This document shows, in pieces, positions 1-11,908 of a stretch of 64,000 bases of DNA. Source of the stretch: Panagrolaimus kolymaensis (Eukaryota > Nematoda > Chromadorea > Rhabditida > Panagrolaimidae); NCBI GenBank assembly GCA_028622995.1, contig JAJQJQ010000004.1, positions 9,672,001 through 9,736,000 of the forward strand, written 5' to 3'. The translations under genes were made by a program, and so were the position numbers. The notes under the pieces were generated by a model. That model did not search any database. It had not been told where the DNA came from and was given only the letters and a program-made list of their open reading frames with translations. Position 1 is the stretch's first letter. The number at the start of each line of letters is the position of its first letter.

Positions 1-359
1 AAAGCAAGGAAAAGGAAGAGACAATTTTTGCCCTGAGGGGATTAAAAAAGCAAGCAAGTTACATCGGCACCAAAAAAAATAAAATAGAGAAGGGTGATGA
101 AGAAGAAAAAAATGAAAAGCAACAAACATGTCCTCGGCACAAAAAAAAGAAAGTATTAACGTTTATTTTATTCTTGTTGATGGTGATGGAATAGCTTAAA
201 TGTTTTCATCATCTTCACTTTCCCTTTTTTTATGTTTTTTTTTGAAACAAAGTCTCTAAACATATAAAATAAATATATCAAGAAAGCTTAAAGGAGTGAT
301 GATTGCGACAAAAAGAATTTAGAAAGGTGAAGTCAAAAAGCTTATTAGAATGTGATCCA
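1..359. other. Non-coding leader before the first motif array
   Basis: No convincing coding region. The stretch is rich in A-runs and GAAAA words and lacks the CAGTTW motif that starts near 368. I see no RNA gene or repeat in it. Confidence 0.5.
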
Positions 360-2775
360 AGTGATACAGTTGGTTAATTAATAGAAATTTTAAAATACAT
401 AAACTTTTGGAACAGTTTTAATTCTTTGTCCCAATTTATTAAAGAAATGCTCAGTTTTTTAATGCTAAAAGTAAATATTTTTGGTAACTTCCTCAGTTTT
501 GATATTTTAAATATGGCATCCATCAGATTACCAAAGACGTCTACAGTTTAGAAATAAAAAAGACTTGCAATTCGATATATAAGAATAATACTCAGTTTTA
601 ATTTAAAAAAATTTTTCCCTGACCCTCTCGAACTTCCACAAATAATGCTGTTAAAATAATGATGCGTAGTTCTTAAAAAATGTATACAGTTTTTATAAAT
701 TATGCAAAACCTGAAGTTGTAAATGTCAGTTTTAAAAAAACGAAGTTCTAAAAAAAATTACTTAAACAACCAGTCCTTTTGCAGTTAATTCAAATAATCG
801 AAAAAATATTTAATTTTGTATGAAGCAAAACCTTGCCATTTTTTTAGATTAATAAAACTTATTCAGGGATTTTGCTAAGCGCCAGTTTAATTTTTTTTAG
901 TTTTATACTTTTTAAAGCCCTATTATGGCATCTCCTAAAAGCCCCACTAACAAGACCAAGCACAGTTTTATTTGTTTGTTTGCATAAAATTGAAATAAAA
1001 AATTTAAATGAAAATATTTTAAATTCATTGAAAAAAAAAGAGAGAACGAAAAACAATAAAAGTAATTCAAGCAGAAAAAAATTTCAATAAAAAGCGCTAA
1101 TAAAAAAAGCGATATAAATAATCTTACCCAGTTTAAATTAAAATCTTAAATATAAACGTAAAGTCTTATTGAAAACACAAAAATACAAAAAACCCGACAG
1201 TTAAATAAAAAAAATTTAAAAAACAGTTCGCAAAATTTTAAAATTGCTATCTTTCTTTATTTTCCTAGTTTGTTGATCGAGGTTATGCAGTGTTATTTTT
1301 AAATTTGTAATACTTACATAACATCACTGTGCGTTTCTTTAAAATGCGAAAATAACTCTAACGCAGTTTATCTATGCATAAAATGGGAGGAAATAAACAA
1401 ACTAAAGAAACAGTTTTTTTAATTAAATTAATGCTATTATTAAAGATTTTTCATTTCTTCATTAGTGGTAAAAAAAAATGGTTTTTTTAGTCCAAAGAAT
1501 TAAACAAAACAATTTGAGTGAAAATTATTCCTTCCATTTTGTGATGAAGCCAAATAAAGGTAAAGGATGACAGTTAAAATGACAAAAGACACTTGGAAAG
1601 AAAAAAAAACATTTTAAAAATTATTTTTATTTTTATCGAGAGCTACTAGATTTATTGAAAATGATTATTCGTAAATTTAAAATTACCAAATTCTCAACAA
1701 AAAAAAACAAGGAAGAAGAAAGTAAATATAACTATTTTGCTCACACAGGGTGGTCAACAATGCCAGTTTAAAAAAAGAAGAAAAATATAATCGGTACCAG
1801 TTTTTAAATTTATGTAATCTTCAAAAAAAATCTTGCCGCTCTTGTTCTCGCCAACAATCCTTAGAAAACTCAAATTCAAACAAAAAAGAGTTAATTTGAA
1901 GTTATTAAAAGCAAACTATTTCGCTCCCAGTTTAAAAATGAAAAAAAATTATATCGACTAAAAATGGCATCAAAAAAGTGCTAAAACAAAAGAAAAAAGG
2001 ATTAAAAGCATAAATCAAAAGAAAGCGATAGATGGAGGAGAGCAAAACACTTCGAGCTCCACTTGAGAGAAGCTTTTCAAAAATAAAAAAAGAGCCATGC
2101 AAAAAAACAAAACAAGGAAGGAAAAATAAAATAATAAAAAGAAAGGTGAAGCAAAAAATTTGATAAAAATTTCCTTTTATATTATTGGTGTTTGATGTTT
2201 TCACGTGGATACCTTGTTGCAGTTTAACCAAAAACAAAAAAGTTATGGGATCAGTTTTAAAAAAATTTTCATTGGAATTTTCCCATTGTTTTTTTCCCGA
2301 TAATCAAGAAACTATTTACTATATTCTTCAAAGCGCTACTTTCTTAAATGAAACCCAAGAATTTTTTCAATGACAGTTTATTTAAAAAAACTTAAAAATT
2401 ATAAAATGAATAAAAAAAACGAGACAGTTAATAACATGAATGAAAATAATAAATTAATAAAGTAATTTAAACCCTAGTTAAAATAGTTGTTCCAAACGGT
2501 AATCCAGTTTTTTTTATTATTGATAAATTTTATCCATCTCTCCTCCTCCTTATCTTTTTTTTATTATAAGAAATAAGTAATGTTTCAGATAGAACCTTCC
2601 TTTACCAACAAAAATATCACAATAAATTTTGATATTAAAAATCTTATGTAAAGGATATGCTAGAAATTCTATGAATGACACAAGTTTACAGTTAAAATAA
2701 ATAATTCTTAAAAAAAGAAAATAAAGAAGAAGAACAAATGATCAGCTTGATATAACAGTTAAAACTAGCAATTAA
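360..2775 (+). repeat. Dispersed CAGTTW motif array, block 1
   Basis: By eye about 27 copies of CAGTT occur on the + strand in 2.4 kb (for example near 412, 451, 494, 544, 592, 685, 725, 881, 963, 1130, 1364, 1410, 1763, 1798, 1928, 2219, 2251, 2373, 2505, 2688, 2755). I found no AACTG, the reverse complement. Most copies are followed at once by 6-20 A/T bases. The bases just before the motif are more mixed and often contain G or C. Spacing is irregular, mostly 30-100 bases. The sequence between motifs is not repeated, so this is not a satellite. No open reading frame here looks coding. The block is possibly a set of small-RNA promoter units. Confidence 0.8.
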
Positions 2776-3684
2776 AAAAATAAATATGAAATAGGTTTTG
2801 AAAATGGACCATTGATGAACGTTTTATCTTTACTTTTTTTTTAAACTTTTACTAAGCAAAGCCATGAAAAAGACTTCTTTTTAACTTTTTTTTGACAAGA
2901 TGCAAGACAAGTCAAAGAAATAAAAGTAAGAAGAAGTCGAAAAGACAGGCATACACATATAAATGAAATTAATCCGCGCTGTAAAGCGAAGCGTTAAACA
3001 ATTCAATTTTTTATTTTATTTTTTATTTTTAGCATCAACAAAAACAAGGGGGGAAGTCACTCAAAAGATATATGTAAAATTAAGTGAGACCGAGAGAAGA
3101 GAGACTTACTTCAACACAATATTTTTTAGTGTTTGGCATTTTTTTTCGCTTCAACGTTTTTTCTTTCTTTGATGCGCGAAAAAATAAAAAAGAGAGAAGG
3201 AAAGAGAGAAGCTTTTTTACATAAATTTTATTTTCAATTTTATTTTATATATTCCGCTCACACTTTTTTTTTTCATTCCATCAAGCAACAACAAAAGCTT
3301 AGAAAAGTCAAAGTCAAGAAGTTGTCGTCGTTTGCTTGCTTTTGCTCCTCAGACTTCTAAAACTTATTTATTTTTTGAAGAGAAAAAAAAGAAAGTTGCA
3401 AAGTCGCGGCGACGTTTATTTTAGCGTGAACATTAAATAAAAAAAAGTAAAATAAAATTACAAAAACTAATTTTAACAAACAACAAAAAATAACGAAGAG
3501 ACGAGAAAAATTGAGAGGGGAAGGAATGTGTAAAGTTGTTTTTTCTTTCTTCTTCTTTCCTTTTTTGTCGGGCATGAAAGAATATTGAAGTTGAAAAGAT
3601 TTTAATACAATAAAAAAGAAGAAGAAAAATTTTTGTTTTTAATTCGTGGATATTTTTTTCATGGTGTCAGTGTTTAAATTAAAT
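2776..3684. other. Motif-free purine-rich block between arrays
   Basis: CAGTTW copies are absent here although dense on both sides. Texture differs: many GAAAG, AGAGAGAAGG and GTCGTCG words and slightly higher GC. The short reading frames are low-complexity Phe/Lys strings without splice sites or family likeness, so I call no gene. Confidence 0.5.
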
Positions 3685-5560
3685 TTACAGTTTTTTTTTT
3701 TGTAACGCCTTCATAATTTTAATAATAAAACTAAACTTTTAATTCGTCAATAAAAGCAAGATTCAGTTTATTTATAACTTGTATTTTAAAAATTAATAAA
3801 AAAGAAGTATTTTTTACTTTTGGAAAAAAATGCGCTCAGAATAAAATTAACTCAGTTTTTAAAAATTTTTCAAATGGATATCATCGGATTTAGCTTGAAG
3901 CTACAGTTTTCTTTTTAAATTAATTTTTCTAATCTTAATTCAGTTTTTTATTCTTTGGTCTTTCAAGCTTATTACAGCACAACTTTTTTGATAACAGTTT
4001 TTTAGACATCAATGATGGTGGACATGAAAAAAAGTTTTTTGAAAAAAAAAACAGTTTGAAATATGTATATAAAAAATATTAAAAGATTTTGCAAATTATT
4101 TGACGATAACTTTAACGACTTTTTTAAAGTAAAAAGAATAAATCTGACAGTTTAAAAAGATCTTAATTTAAATACAAGAAAATTGAATTATTTGAAAATA
4201 AGAAAAGATCGACAGTTTTTAAATGGATATAAAAACAACTTTAAATTTTTATGTTATAGCATGCGAGTTGGTAAACAGTTATAAAAAAAATTCAAATAAG
4301 GGTTTAACATAGTTTTAAATTTTATTTAATATTCGGGAGTTCAAAGTTTCAGTTTAAAAAATTATTTGAGCATTTTGCCACTGTTTTGTATTATCAATAT
4401 TCCATTGTGGAACAAGAGACGCAGTTTTTTTAAAATAATTATCCCCTTTTTTCCAGAAAAAAAATCATAAACCTACTATATAACATTTGTGCCCGAGATT
4501 GTGGGTGTTGATCCTTCCATGATCGAATATCATTTGGATCACAAAAAGATGGGAGGCAAAGCATCAACAATGTGATAAGCAATGATAAAAATTGTTTGAG
4601 CATTGAATTCATTTTGGATTTTGAATGATGCTGTAAATAAAAATTATCAATTTTAATATTATACCATAAAAATTAAAATTGTATGAAAAGAGCCAGTTTT
4701 AACACAAAAAACACGATTAATTATAGGCATGGAAAATTAAAAGATTAAATTAAGCAAAAATCTTTATACTCAGTTTAATAATTTAGAAAGTATGCGAAAT
4801 ACATAAAAAAGAAAAATATCACAAATAGGAGTCATACAATTTTGATTTAAAAAAAGCAAGGATTTTAATTACAAAGCAGTTAACACAATTCCAGTGTAAT
4901 TTTCGTTTTTGTTATTCAGTTTAAAAATGACATTGAATTGGAAATTAAAAAATAAAAGATCAAGGAGTGAAGAAAAAAAAAGCCAATCGAATTTCTGAAA
5001 CAGTTTTTTTGTGTAAATTTGAGAAAGAAAAGCTATCATAAAACGTAACAGTTTTTTAAACATAAAAATTATAAAAAATAGATTTTATGAACAAAAAGTT
5101 AAATAAAATTTGATTTATTTGAGAAAAAATAATGAAATTTATTGGAATATGCTTCTTGCTTTTTCGGATCTGCTAAAAAAATAATATTACAGTTTTATTT
5201 TATTTTAAAATAAGAAAAAAGAGAAATATAAGCTCAATGGAATACAGTTTTTAAAATTAAAAAAGATATGAACTTCAGTTTTGCTAAAAAAAATATCTAA
5301 TGAATTAATTTCAGATAGTGGCCTGGCCGCCTCCTGCTTGCCAGTCTTTATAAAAAAAAATTTACAAAAAAATGATAGAATTTTAGCTATCGATTTGGAT
5401 ACAAAAAAATAAGTCAATTTAAATTATAAGTAAAAAACAAGTACAATTTTTTCTGGATTAACTAAAGTTGTAAAAAACAGCTAAAAATTTTTTAATTATA
5501 AAATTTCAAGTTTGTAAAAAAATTAGATGATAAAACTACACAGTTTTCAAATCTCCATTT
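3685..5560 (+). repeat. Dispersed CAGTTW motif array, block 2
   Basis: Copies lie near 3689, 3763, 3853, 3904, 3941, 3995, 4050, 4147, 4213, 4276, 4350, 4421, 4694, 4771, 4917, 5000, 5049, 5191, 5243 and 5276, all on the + strand. Each is followed by an A/T run and then a more complex stretch of about 20 bases before the next copy. Same organisation as block 1; no coding signal seen. Confidence 0.8.
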
Positions 5561-6170
5561 CAGAAAGAAAAAAAACAATGGTTGACAGCATAAAAAAATA
5601 ATAAATTTAAAAAAGTGTTACAACAACATCAACAACAAGACTAGAAAATAAAAGAGAGAGAAAGAATAAAACAAAACATTGGACAAATAATCAGCGCCTA
5701 TGAAAAATGTTTTTTTTTCTATCTTTTTCTCGATGTCATTCATTCGTAGTAGTAGCGCAAATACATATATTTTTCTTTTAGAGTATGGTGCCAAAAAAGA
5801 GAAAGGTCATAAATCACGCGAGAAGTTGTTGCTCCAAATTTGAGTTTTTTTTTTGAATAAAAAAGCACCCAAAAAAATTTTTTGGGAATAAATTTAGGAG
5901 TTTTGTGAAACAAAAAAAAGAGAAAGTGAGTTGCTACGTATCACTGTCGGTTGGTCGGCAATAACAAAAGACTGGGCTAAAAAAACGCAAAAAGCTGCCA
6001 AAAGCGGGTGTTTTTTTCAGCGCCGTTTCAAAAATATGCTAATTTATAAAATTAAAATCATCAAATATGCAAAGGGCTGAATTGAAAAGTGCCAACAACA
6101 AAGAAAAAGTCAGCCTGGACGAAAAAAAGAATAAAAAAGCAGGAAAAGAAAACGCCGAACCTTTTCACTT
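5561..6170. other. Motif-free purine-rich block
   Basis: No CAGTTW copies. It contains AAAAGAGAGAGAAAG, CAACAACATCAACAAC-like words and GC-containing stretches (GTCGGTTGGTCGGC near 5950). No coding region, RNA gene or inverted repeat seen. Confidence 0.45.
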
Positions 6171-7660
6171 CTCTCAGTTAATTTCTAAACTTTTTTTTGC
6201 ATTAAAAATATAAATAACAGTTTTAAATTGGGTTTATTTGTGTTGGCCCATAATGAACTAAGTTAAACCATTTGTAATGTTCCTGGATGACTGACAGTGT
6301 AAAAAAATTTATAATATTCAACCACAACACTTTCCAGTTTAATTTAATATATTATCTCTTTTTTTTAAGGAAAAAGTATACCAAACTAAACTATTAAGCA
6401 TTTTAATTTTTTTATTACCTTCTTCCCTCTAAGAAGAAGCAGGTGAAAAAAAAAGTGCATACTTGTTTTATGGAAAGATAGTTTGGACAGTTTAAATAAA
6501 TAAATAAAAATGAGCAATTAAAAAGTTTTGCAAAAATTCGAAAATTGTTTTGAAAAATATTAGGAAGAAAGCTCAGTTTTAATTATAAAAAAAAGTTATA
6601 CAGTTTTAAAACGTTTCAAAAATAATAAAGCAGATATTCCAACAGTTTAATAAGAAATCCAAAAACATGGGCAAATTTTGTGGAAAATAAAAATTTTCAA
6701 AAGATAACAAAAATGATACAAATTTATGTCAGTTAAAAATATTTCCAAAATTCCTTTATCTCATTTAATTATTGATAAAAGACTAAAAATAAAATTGCAT
6801 TTAAATTTCTCTTCTTTTTTTCTTTAAAAAAAAACGATAATGACCGGAAGCTAATTCCCCAACAAGCACTCAGTTAAATACTTTGAAAGTAAAAAAATAA
6901 AAGTCGATGATACTACTTTTTGTCTTCTTAAATTAAAGTGGCAAAGATGGAGAAAAGAGAAACAAAATAAAAATAAATACTCTGAGATTTTTGGATTTGA
7001 TAAAATAAAAGAGTTCGCGAATTCAGTTTAAAAATAATTTTAGCAAAAAAAGCAAGAAATCGTAAAAATGAAATGAACGAAATTTGAAAAAAAACAAGGA
7101 ATAAAACCTATTTAACAAGGTGGCAGTTAAAATATTATTTAAAATTTTGAGTGTTTTTTGGCAATTAAGATTTGAGTTAGTTAAGAATTTGAAGTCGTTA
7201 ACAGTTTATTGTCAAACAAAAAACAAAGTGGTGTCAAGAAAAGGTACGGAAAAAATTAAATAATGAAAAATAGATTATTTTTTCTTCTTCATGGAATACT
7301 ACGTCCAAAGTTTAAAAAAAAGCCAAATAAAAAAAACAAGTTTAAATTTCAGTTTAAAAGTGTGTAATTAAATCGAAAAATATCAAACACCGAGTTTTAT
7401 ATAAAAAAGTGCTACCAAAAAATCATATTCCTTCATTTAAAAATAAATATATAAAAAAAAATAAAAAAACGAAACAGTTTTCTGAATTAAAAGTTTTTAG
7501 GTGATAAAAGAAGTGCAAAATTTCCAATTTCAAATAAATACTTAAATTTATCCAGTGGCAGTTTTTTTAATCATAAAACAATAATAAAAAAATCCATGAA
7601 ATCAAAGCCGCCCCAATTAAAGCCAAAAAAGAAAGAATAGAGTTCAGTGTTTAAAAAATT
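6171..7660 (+). repeat. Dispersed CAGTTW motif array, block 3
   Basis: The + strand CAGTTW copies resume near 6175 and continue to about 7645 (for example 6218, 6337, 6489, 6574, 6601, 6643, 7023, 7123, 7202, 7351, 7477, 7559). Same A/T tail and one-strand orientation. No gene recognised. Confidence 0.75.
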
Positions 7661-8444
7661 ACCCAATAACACGCCATTCATGAAAAAATTAACCGAAAAT
7701 AAAACAAAATTTGTTTTACTTTATTTCTTTGAGACTTTGGTGTGGAGTGAAAAGCAAAAACCAAAAAAAGTAATAAAGCAAAAAAATAAATAACCTAAAG
7801 TAACTCCTTATTTTTTTATTTTGAATTTTGAGAGGCTCAAACAAAAAAAAACACGATTCTTACATAAAATAAATAATATTTTTTTTCTTTTTTTTCTTCA
7901 TGAGTTTAATGCCTTAAGGGCATATATTTGACATCTGTCTTTATATTTTTAGTCATCGAGAAAGCAAGAACTCAGGCTGTTGACGAAGAAAAAAAAAGAA
8001 AGAAATAAAGCACTCCACTAATTTTTTATTTCTCATTTTCATTGCTTTTTTTTTTTGGGTGTTGGTCGACCGAAATAAAGAAAAAAAAGTATAAAAGTCG
8101 TCAAGTTGAGTTAAAAATTATGTCATTTTTTTCCATCCAAGTTTGACTTTCCTTTTTTTGGGTTCTTGTCGTCGTCGGGATAGAATAGAAATAATAAAGA
8201 CATAATTTAATTTACCATAAGTCAAGAAAAAAAAATTTGTTTGGCAAAATTTTGAATGTGTCATTTTTACTTATTATGAGAAGACAAGATTTTTTTTCTA
8301 AAAGTTACTGTAGATAATCAGAGGACTATAGTTGCAAAAAAAGTATCTTGAGAAAAAGGAAAAAAGATAAGAAAAATTTTCACAGTCATTAAACGAAAGT
8401 AACAAAAAAAGATAGTGATAAATTAATTGTTCCATCCTATACAA
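7661..8444. other. Motif-free purine/pyrimidine-rich block
   Basis: No CAGTTW copies. Long A and T runs, a TCGTCGTCGGG stretch near 8168 and one TTACTGTAG octamer near 8305 (TACTGTAG is a frequent octamer in nematode genomes). No gene seen. Confidence 0.45.
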
Positions 8445-9420
8445 TAAGCTTCAGTTTCGAAAAAAAATACTTTAAAAGGTACTATCCTTTTTTTGCGAGC
8501 GAATGTGCAGTTTTTATTTGTTTTATAGTTTAGCAAAATTAAAAAATGAAAGCCATTTTATTATTTTTTATTGCAGTTTTCAATCCACCTCAACAAGAAA
8601 GAAAGCACAGACTTCAGTTTTGTAAAATAAAAATTTGTTTTTTAGGATAAATATTTAATTTTATAAAATTGATTTTTATCCTTACCATATACATGGGCAC
8701 GGCCAGACAACAATTTTCGAAATTTTAGGCTTCATAATTAGGAGCAAAGGGTTTACCCTATTGATTTTTTCAAACAAAAATATCCCAAATTTTCGGAATT
8801 ACCATATCGATTTTTTTTTTCTATTAGATTATCTCAAATTTTGCGCTACATAGACCAAAATCCTTGCGCTACATGCTACATAAAAGACGATAATCGTCTG
8901 AATCGTCCCAACTTAAATCCATATTCAAAAACAAACCTTAACATTTTACAGTTAAAATTTAAAAGTTAAAAAATAAATTTATTTTTACCGAAGCCTTTCC
9001 ACTACTACAGTTTATTTATTACATTAATTTCTTGAATCAGCTACTATTGTGCTTTCATCCATTTCCTGAGTTGCAGTTATAAATGCATTCCAAAAAGATG
9101 ACAGTTAAAAAGATTAGTATTAAAAAATTTATTTAAATATGTGCAATTTGAAACAGTTATATCAAGAAAAATTTATATTTAAATTTGCAAAGCTTTAGAA
9201 AAGATTTTTTTAAAAAACATCATAAAAAAGGCAAGAATGTTTTAATTACAGTTTAAAAAAAGCGATTTTTGAAAAATAGGTCCAAGACATCGCTCAATGT
9301 TTCAGTTTAAATTGTTGGGGATCCAGTTTTTTTCTTTCAAAATTAACAAAAAAATAAACGCGATAGAAAACAGTTATTAGTTTTTTAAATGAATTTTAAA
9401 AGCCAAAATAAGATATTTTT
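8445..9420 (+). repeat. Dispersed CAGTTW motif array, block 4, with an insertion-like gap
   Basis: CAGTTW copies near 8451, 8508, 8575, 8614, then 8948, 9008, 9074, 9102, 9154, 9249, 9303, 9325 and 9371. The stretch 8640-8945 lacks the motif and has a different texture: GC-containing words, two copies of TTGCGCTACAT and a GACGATAATCGTC palindrome. That could be an old insertion. No coding capacity recognised. Confidence 0.65.
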
Positions 9421-10154
9421 TGCTGTTACAACATCATAATCTACAGTACTCCTAAATAAAAAACCTTCCAACTTTTTTTAAACTAACGCAGAGAAGATAA
9501 ATTATACAAAATGCTTGGATGAGCATAAACAAAACCAACAAAAAAAAGAAGAAAGAAAAGAATCCATTTTTTAAGTGGCAAAATAGAGCCAAAGACAAGA
9601 CGAAGATGGCCAAGAATAAAAGAAAGAGAAAGAAAAAAGAGTCAAAGTCACTCTCGGCTTCCTTCAGTTGCAATTTCGCTGGCATCGCTGACTTTCTTTT
9701 TTTTCACCATTGTTTCTTTTTTTGATTTCCGGCAAGACATCGCGCTTCCGACTTCCGGCGGGTGCAAGAAAAGAAAAAAAAGAAGGAAAAAATAAAGAAA
9801 ATAAAAAGATTGAGAAAAGGGAGACGATAACGAGCTTAATGAAAAAATTGTTGGGTAAAAAGTAACATTTTTAACTTTGCTTTTGTTTTGAAAGAAAGTC
9901 TCTTGCTTTCTTGCTAGCTTGCTTGAAACAACAATCAAGTGGTTTCATAAAATATATTTTTTCAAATAAGAAATAAATTTTCGAAGGACAAAAGAAAAAA
10001 AAACAGGAAACAAAAAAAAAGAATGAGAAGAGAAAGAAGGGTAATTATCTAATTTAGTTGGATATTGTTCGTGTATGAATATTTTTCTTTGTTTTTATTT
10101 GTTTCGTTCCATTGTGGCAAGTTTTATGTACTAAAACCTTTTTCAAAGCAATTC
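9421..10154. other. Motif-free purine-rich block
   Basis: Dense AAAGAAAGAGAAAG text with scattered GC words (CTTCCGGCGGGTGC near 9750). Reading frames on both strands are Lys/Ser or Phe strings with no family likeness. I see nothing else in it. Confidence 0.45.
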
Positions 10155-10843
10155 ACAGTTTTTTTTTATTTTTAATCCACAAATTTGATGAAGTTGTCGC
10201 AGTTTTAATTAAAAGAAAATCGTATAAAAGATAAAAAAAACAAAAAAAGCAATGTGCAAAAAAAGGTAAAACCTCAGCACTACTTCATCCACAGTTAAAA
10301 AAAAGTTTTAAAAATAAAATTCCAATAAAAGCATTAAGGTTTATTATTGCCGCCAATATTTCCTGAGTCCAGTTTTATTCATAAAATATTTTTTGCTACA
10401 AAAGGACATGACATCAATATTCGTTATGGTCAATGGCTAATGTAAACCCATCAAAGATTCCAACAGTTTTTTTTATAATTTTCCGAAGATGAAATCTAAT
10501 GAAATTGGAAATTCAGTTTAATTCTTCCTTCACAAATATGCAATAAAATTGATCAGTTTATTTTTCTTAAAAATTTTATTATTTTTTACCTCGAAAATTC
10601 TTCCACTTTTCCCTAATTCACCGGAATCTTAATTTTTTCCCGGTGCAGTTTTTTTCCCTCAAAAATTTACATAACTGTAATATCGTTCACAGTTTTTTCT
10701 CTTTAAAAATTTGCATAAATTAATTTTGGTTTCATTGTTTTTTTCTGTTTTTTTCCATTTCAAACGTTTGATTATTTTTTTCTCTCTTCATTCTCATTTT
10801 TATTCTTCAAGCTTCAAACAAACAAACAACAAAGAAAAGAAAA
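10155..10843 (+). repeat. CAGTTW array, block 5a, upstream of the small gene
   Basis: CAGTTW copies near 10157, 10199, 10292, 10371, 10463, 10514, 10554, 10646 and 10690 run almost up to the ATG at 10844. A separate promoter for the gene cannot be told apart from array sequence here. Confidence 0.65.
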
Positions 10844-11908
10844 ATGTTTCCATCATCAAAAACCAAGTTAAAATATATTCGTATGTCTATGGCTGAATCA
10901 ACCAAAAGAGCTTTTGAAACAAAACTTCCTGAATTTCTTTGTGATGTAAGTTTATTTTAACATTTTCCTGAAATCTTTGATTTAAAAAAATATTGTTTTT
11001 TAGTTGCCATCAGAAAAATGGAAAGTTGAATTATGTCGTCGAATTAAAGAATTTCTTGATGCATCTTCAAATGGAAAAAATGATGGACCATGGCATAGTG
11101 CAATTGGAACCAAATTTGCTATAAATACAACTAATAAAGGAAATGGGTTTGGACATATTATGGTGAGTTATTTTGTTTTCTTTTGGGGAGTTGTGAAATA
11201 TTGATGGATTTAAACTTTGTGTAAATGAAGCAGTTTTTTATCCATAAAAAGAAGAAGAAATTGTTTGTAAATGCCGCGTTTTTCGCAAGCACACAGTTAA
11301 TTTTTTTATATAAATTATTTAAGTTTAAAGAAAATTGAGTGATTGTAAACTTGGACAGTTTTAAATCGTTTATGAAAAAGTTTATAAACTTTAAGAATTA
11401 CCTTTGCGCGATATGGGCAAAATGTTGGTCCGAGTTTTTATTTTGAATTTTAAAAAATCGCTAAAATTCTAAATGTTTTATTACTTCCAAAATTTATCAA
11501 TAAAAAAGTGTTAATCTGGTGCAGTTTTTTTGGTTTAATAATTTGTGAAGCTTCTACCTTCACTTCCCCTAAACAATCCTTTATATTTCAGATTTGTTGT
11601 TTAATAAGAAAAGAACAGTTTATTTATTTCTTTATTCGTTAAAAAAAGCAAATCAAAAAATATAAATATGCTTGCTTTAGATATTTTACTCAGTTTAAAT
11701 TCTTTTTGACAGTTTTTTTCCAAATTAGTCCAACTACCAATAAATTTGGATGCTTCTAAAATTATGATTTACAGTTTAAGGAGCATTTTTTATTATTATT
11801 AATAATTCTTTGTTTCAGATTGGACAATATATTCATCTCGTCGTATGGCAAACAACAGAAAATATTGCAATTCTTAATGAAGAAACCGATTTGAATGATT
11901 TAGAATGA
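10844..11908 (+). CDS. Dynein-light-chain-like protein (divergent)
   Basis: Three exons are inferred: 10844-10945, 11004-11162 and 11819-11908. All junctions are phase 0 (GTAAGT/TTTTTTAG and GTGAGT/TTTCAG). The product is 116 aa from the ATG at 10844; in-frame ATGs at 10883 and 10889 are alternatives. The part after residue 34 follows the DYNLL pattern: a helix ending CRRIKEFLDASS, then GPWHSAIGTKFAI (compare WHCIVGRNFGS), then a GHIMIGQYIHLVVWQT strand (compare FIYFYLGQVAILLF). DYNLL proteins are small dimeric hubs of dynein, myosin V and other complexes. This copy is divergent, with an acidic C-terminal tail (NEETDLNDLE), so a fast-evolving nematode paralog is likely. Intron 2 (656 bp) carries about eight CAGTTW motifs in sense orientation. 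An AATAAA follows at 12018. It is the only gene I see in the first 24 kb. Confidence 0.6.
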
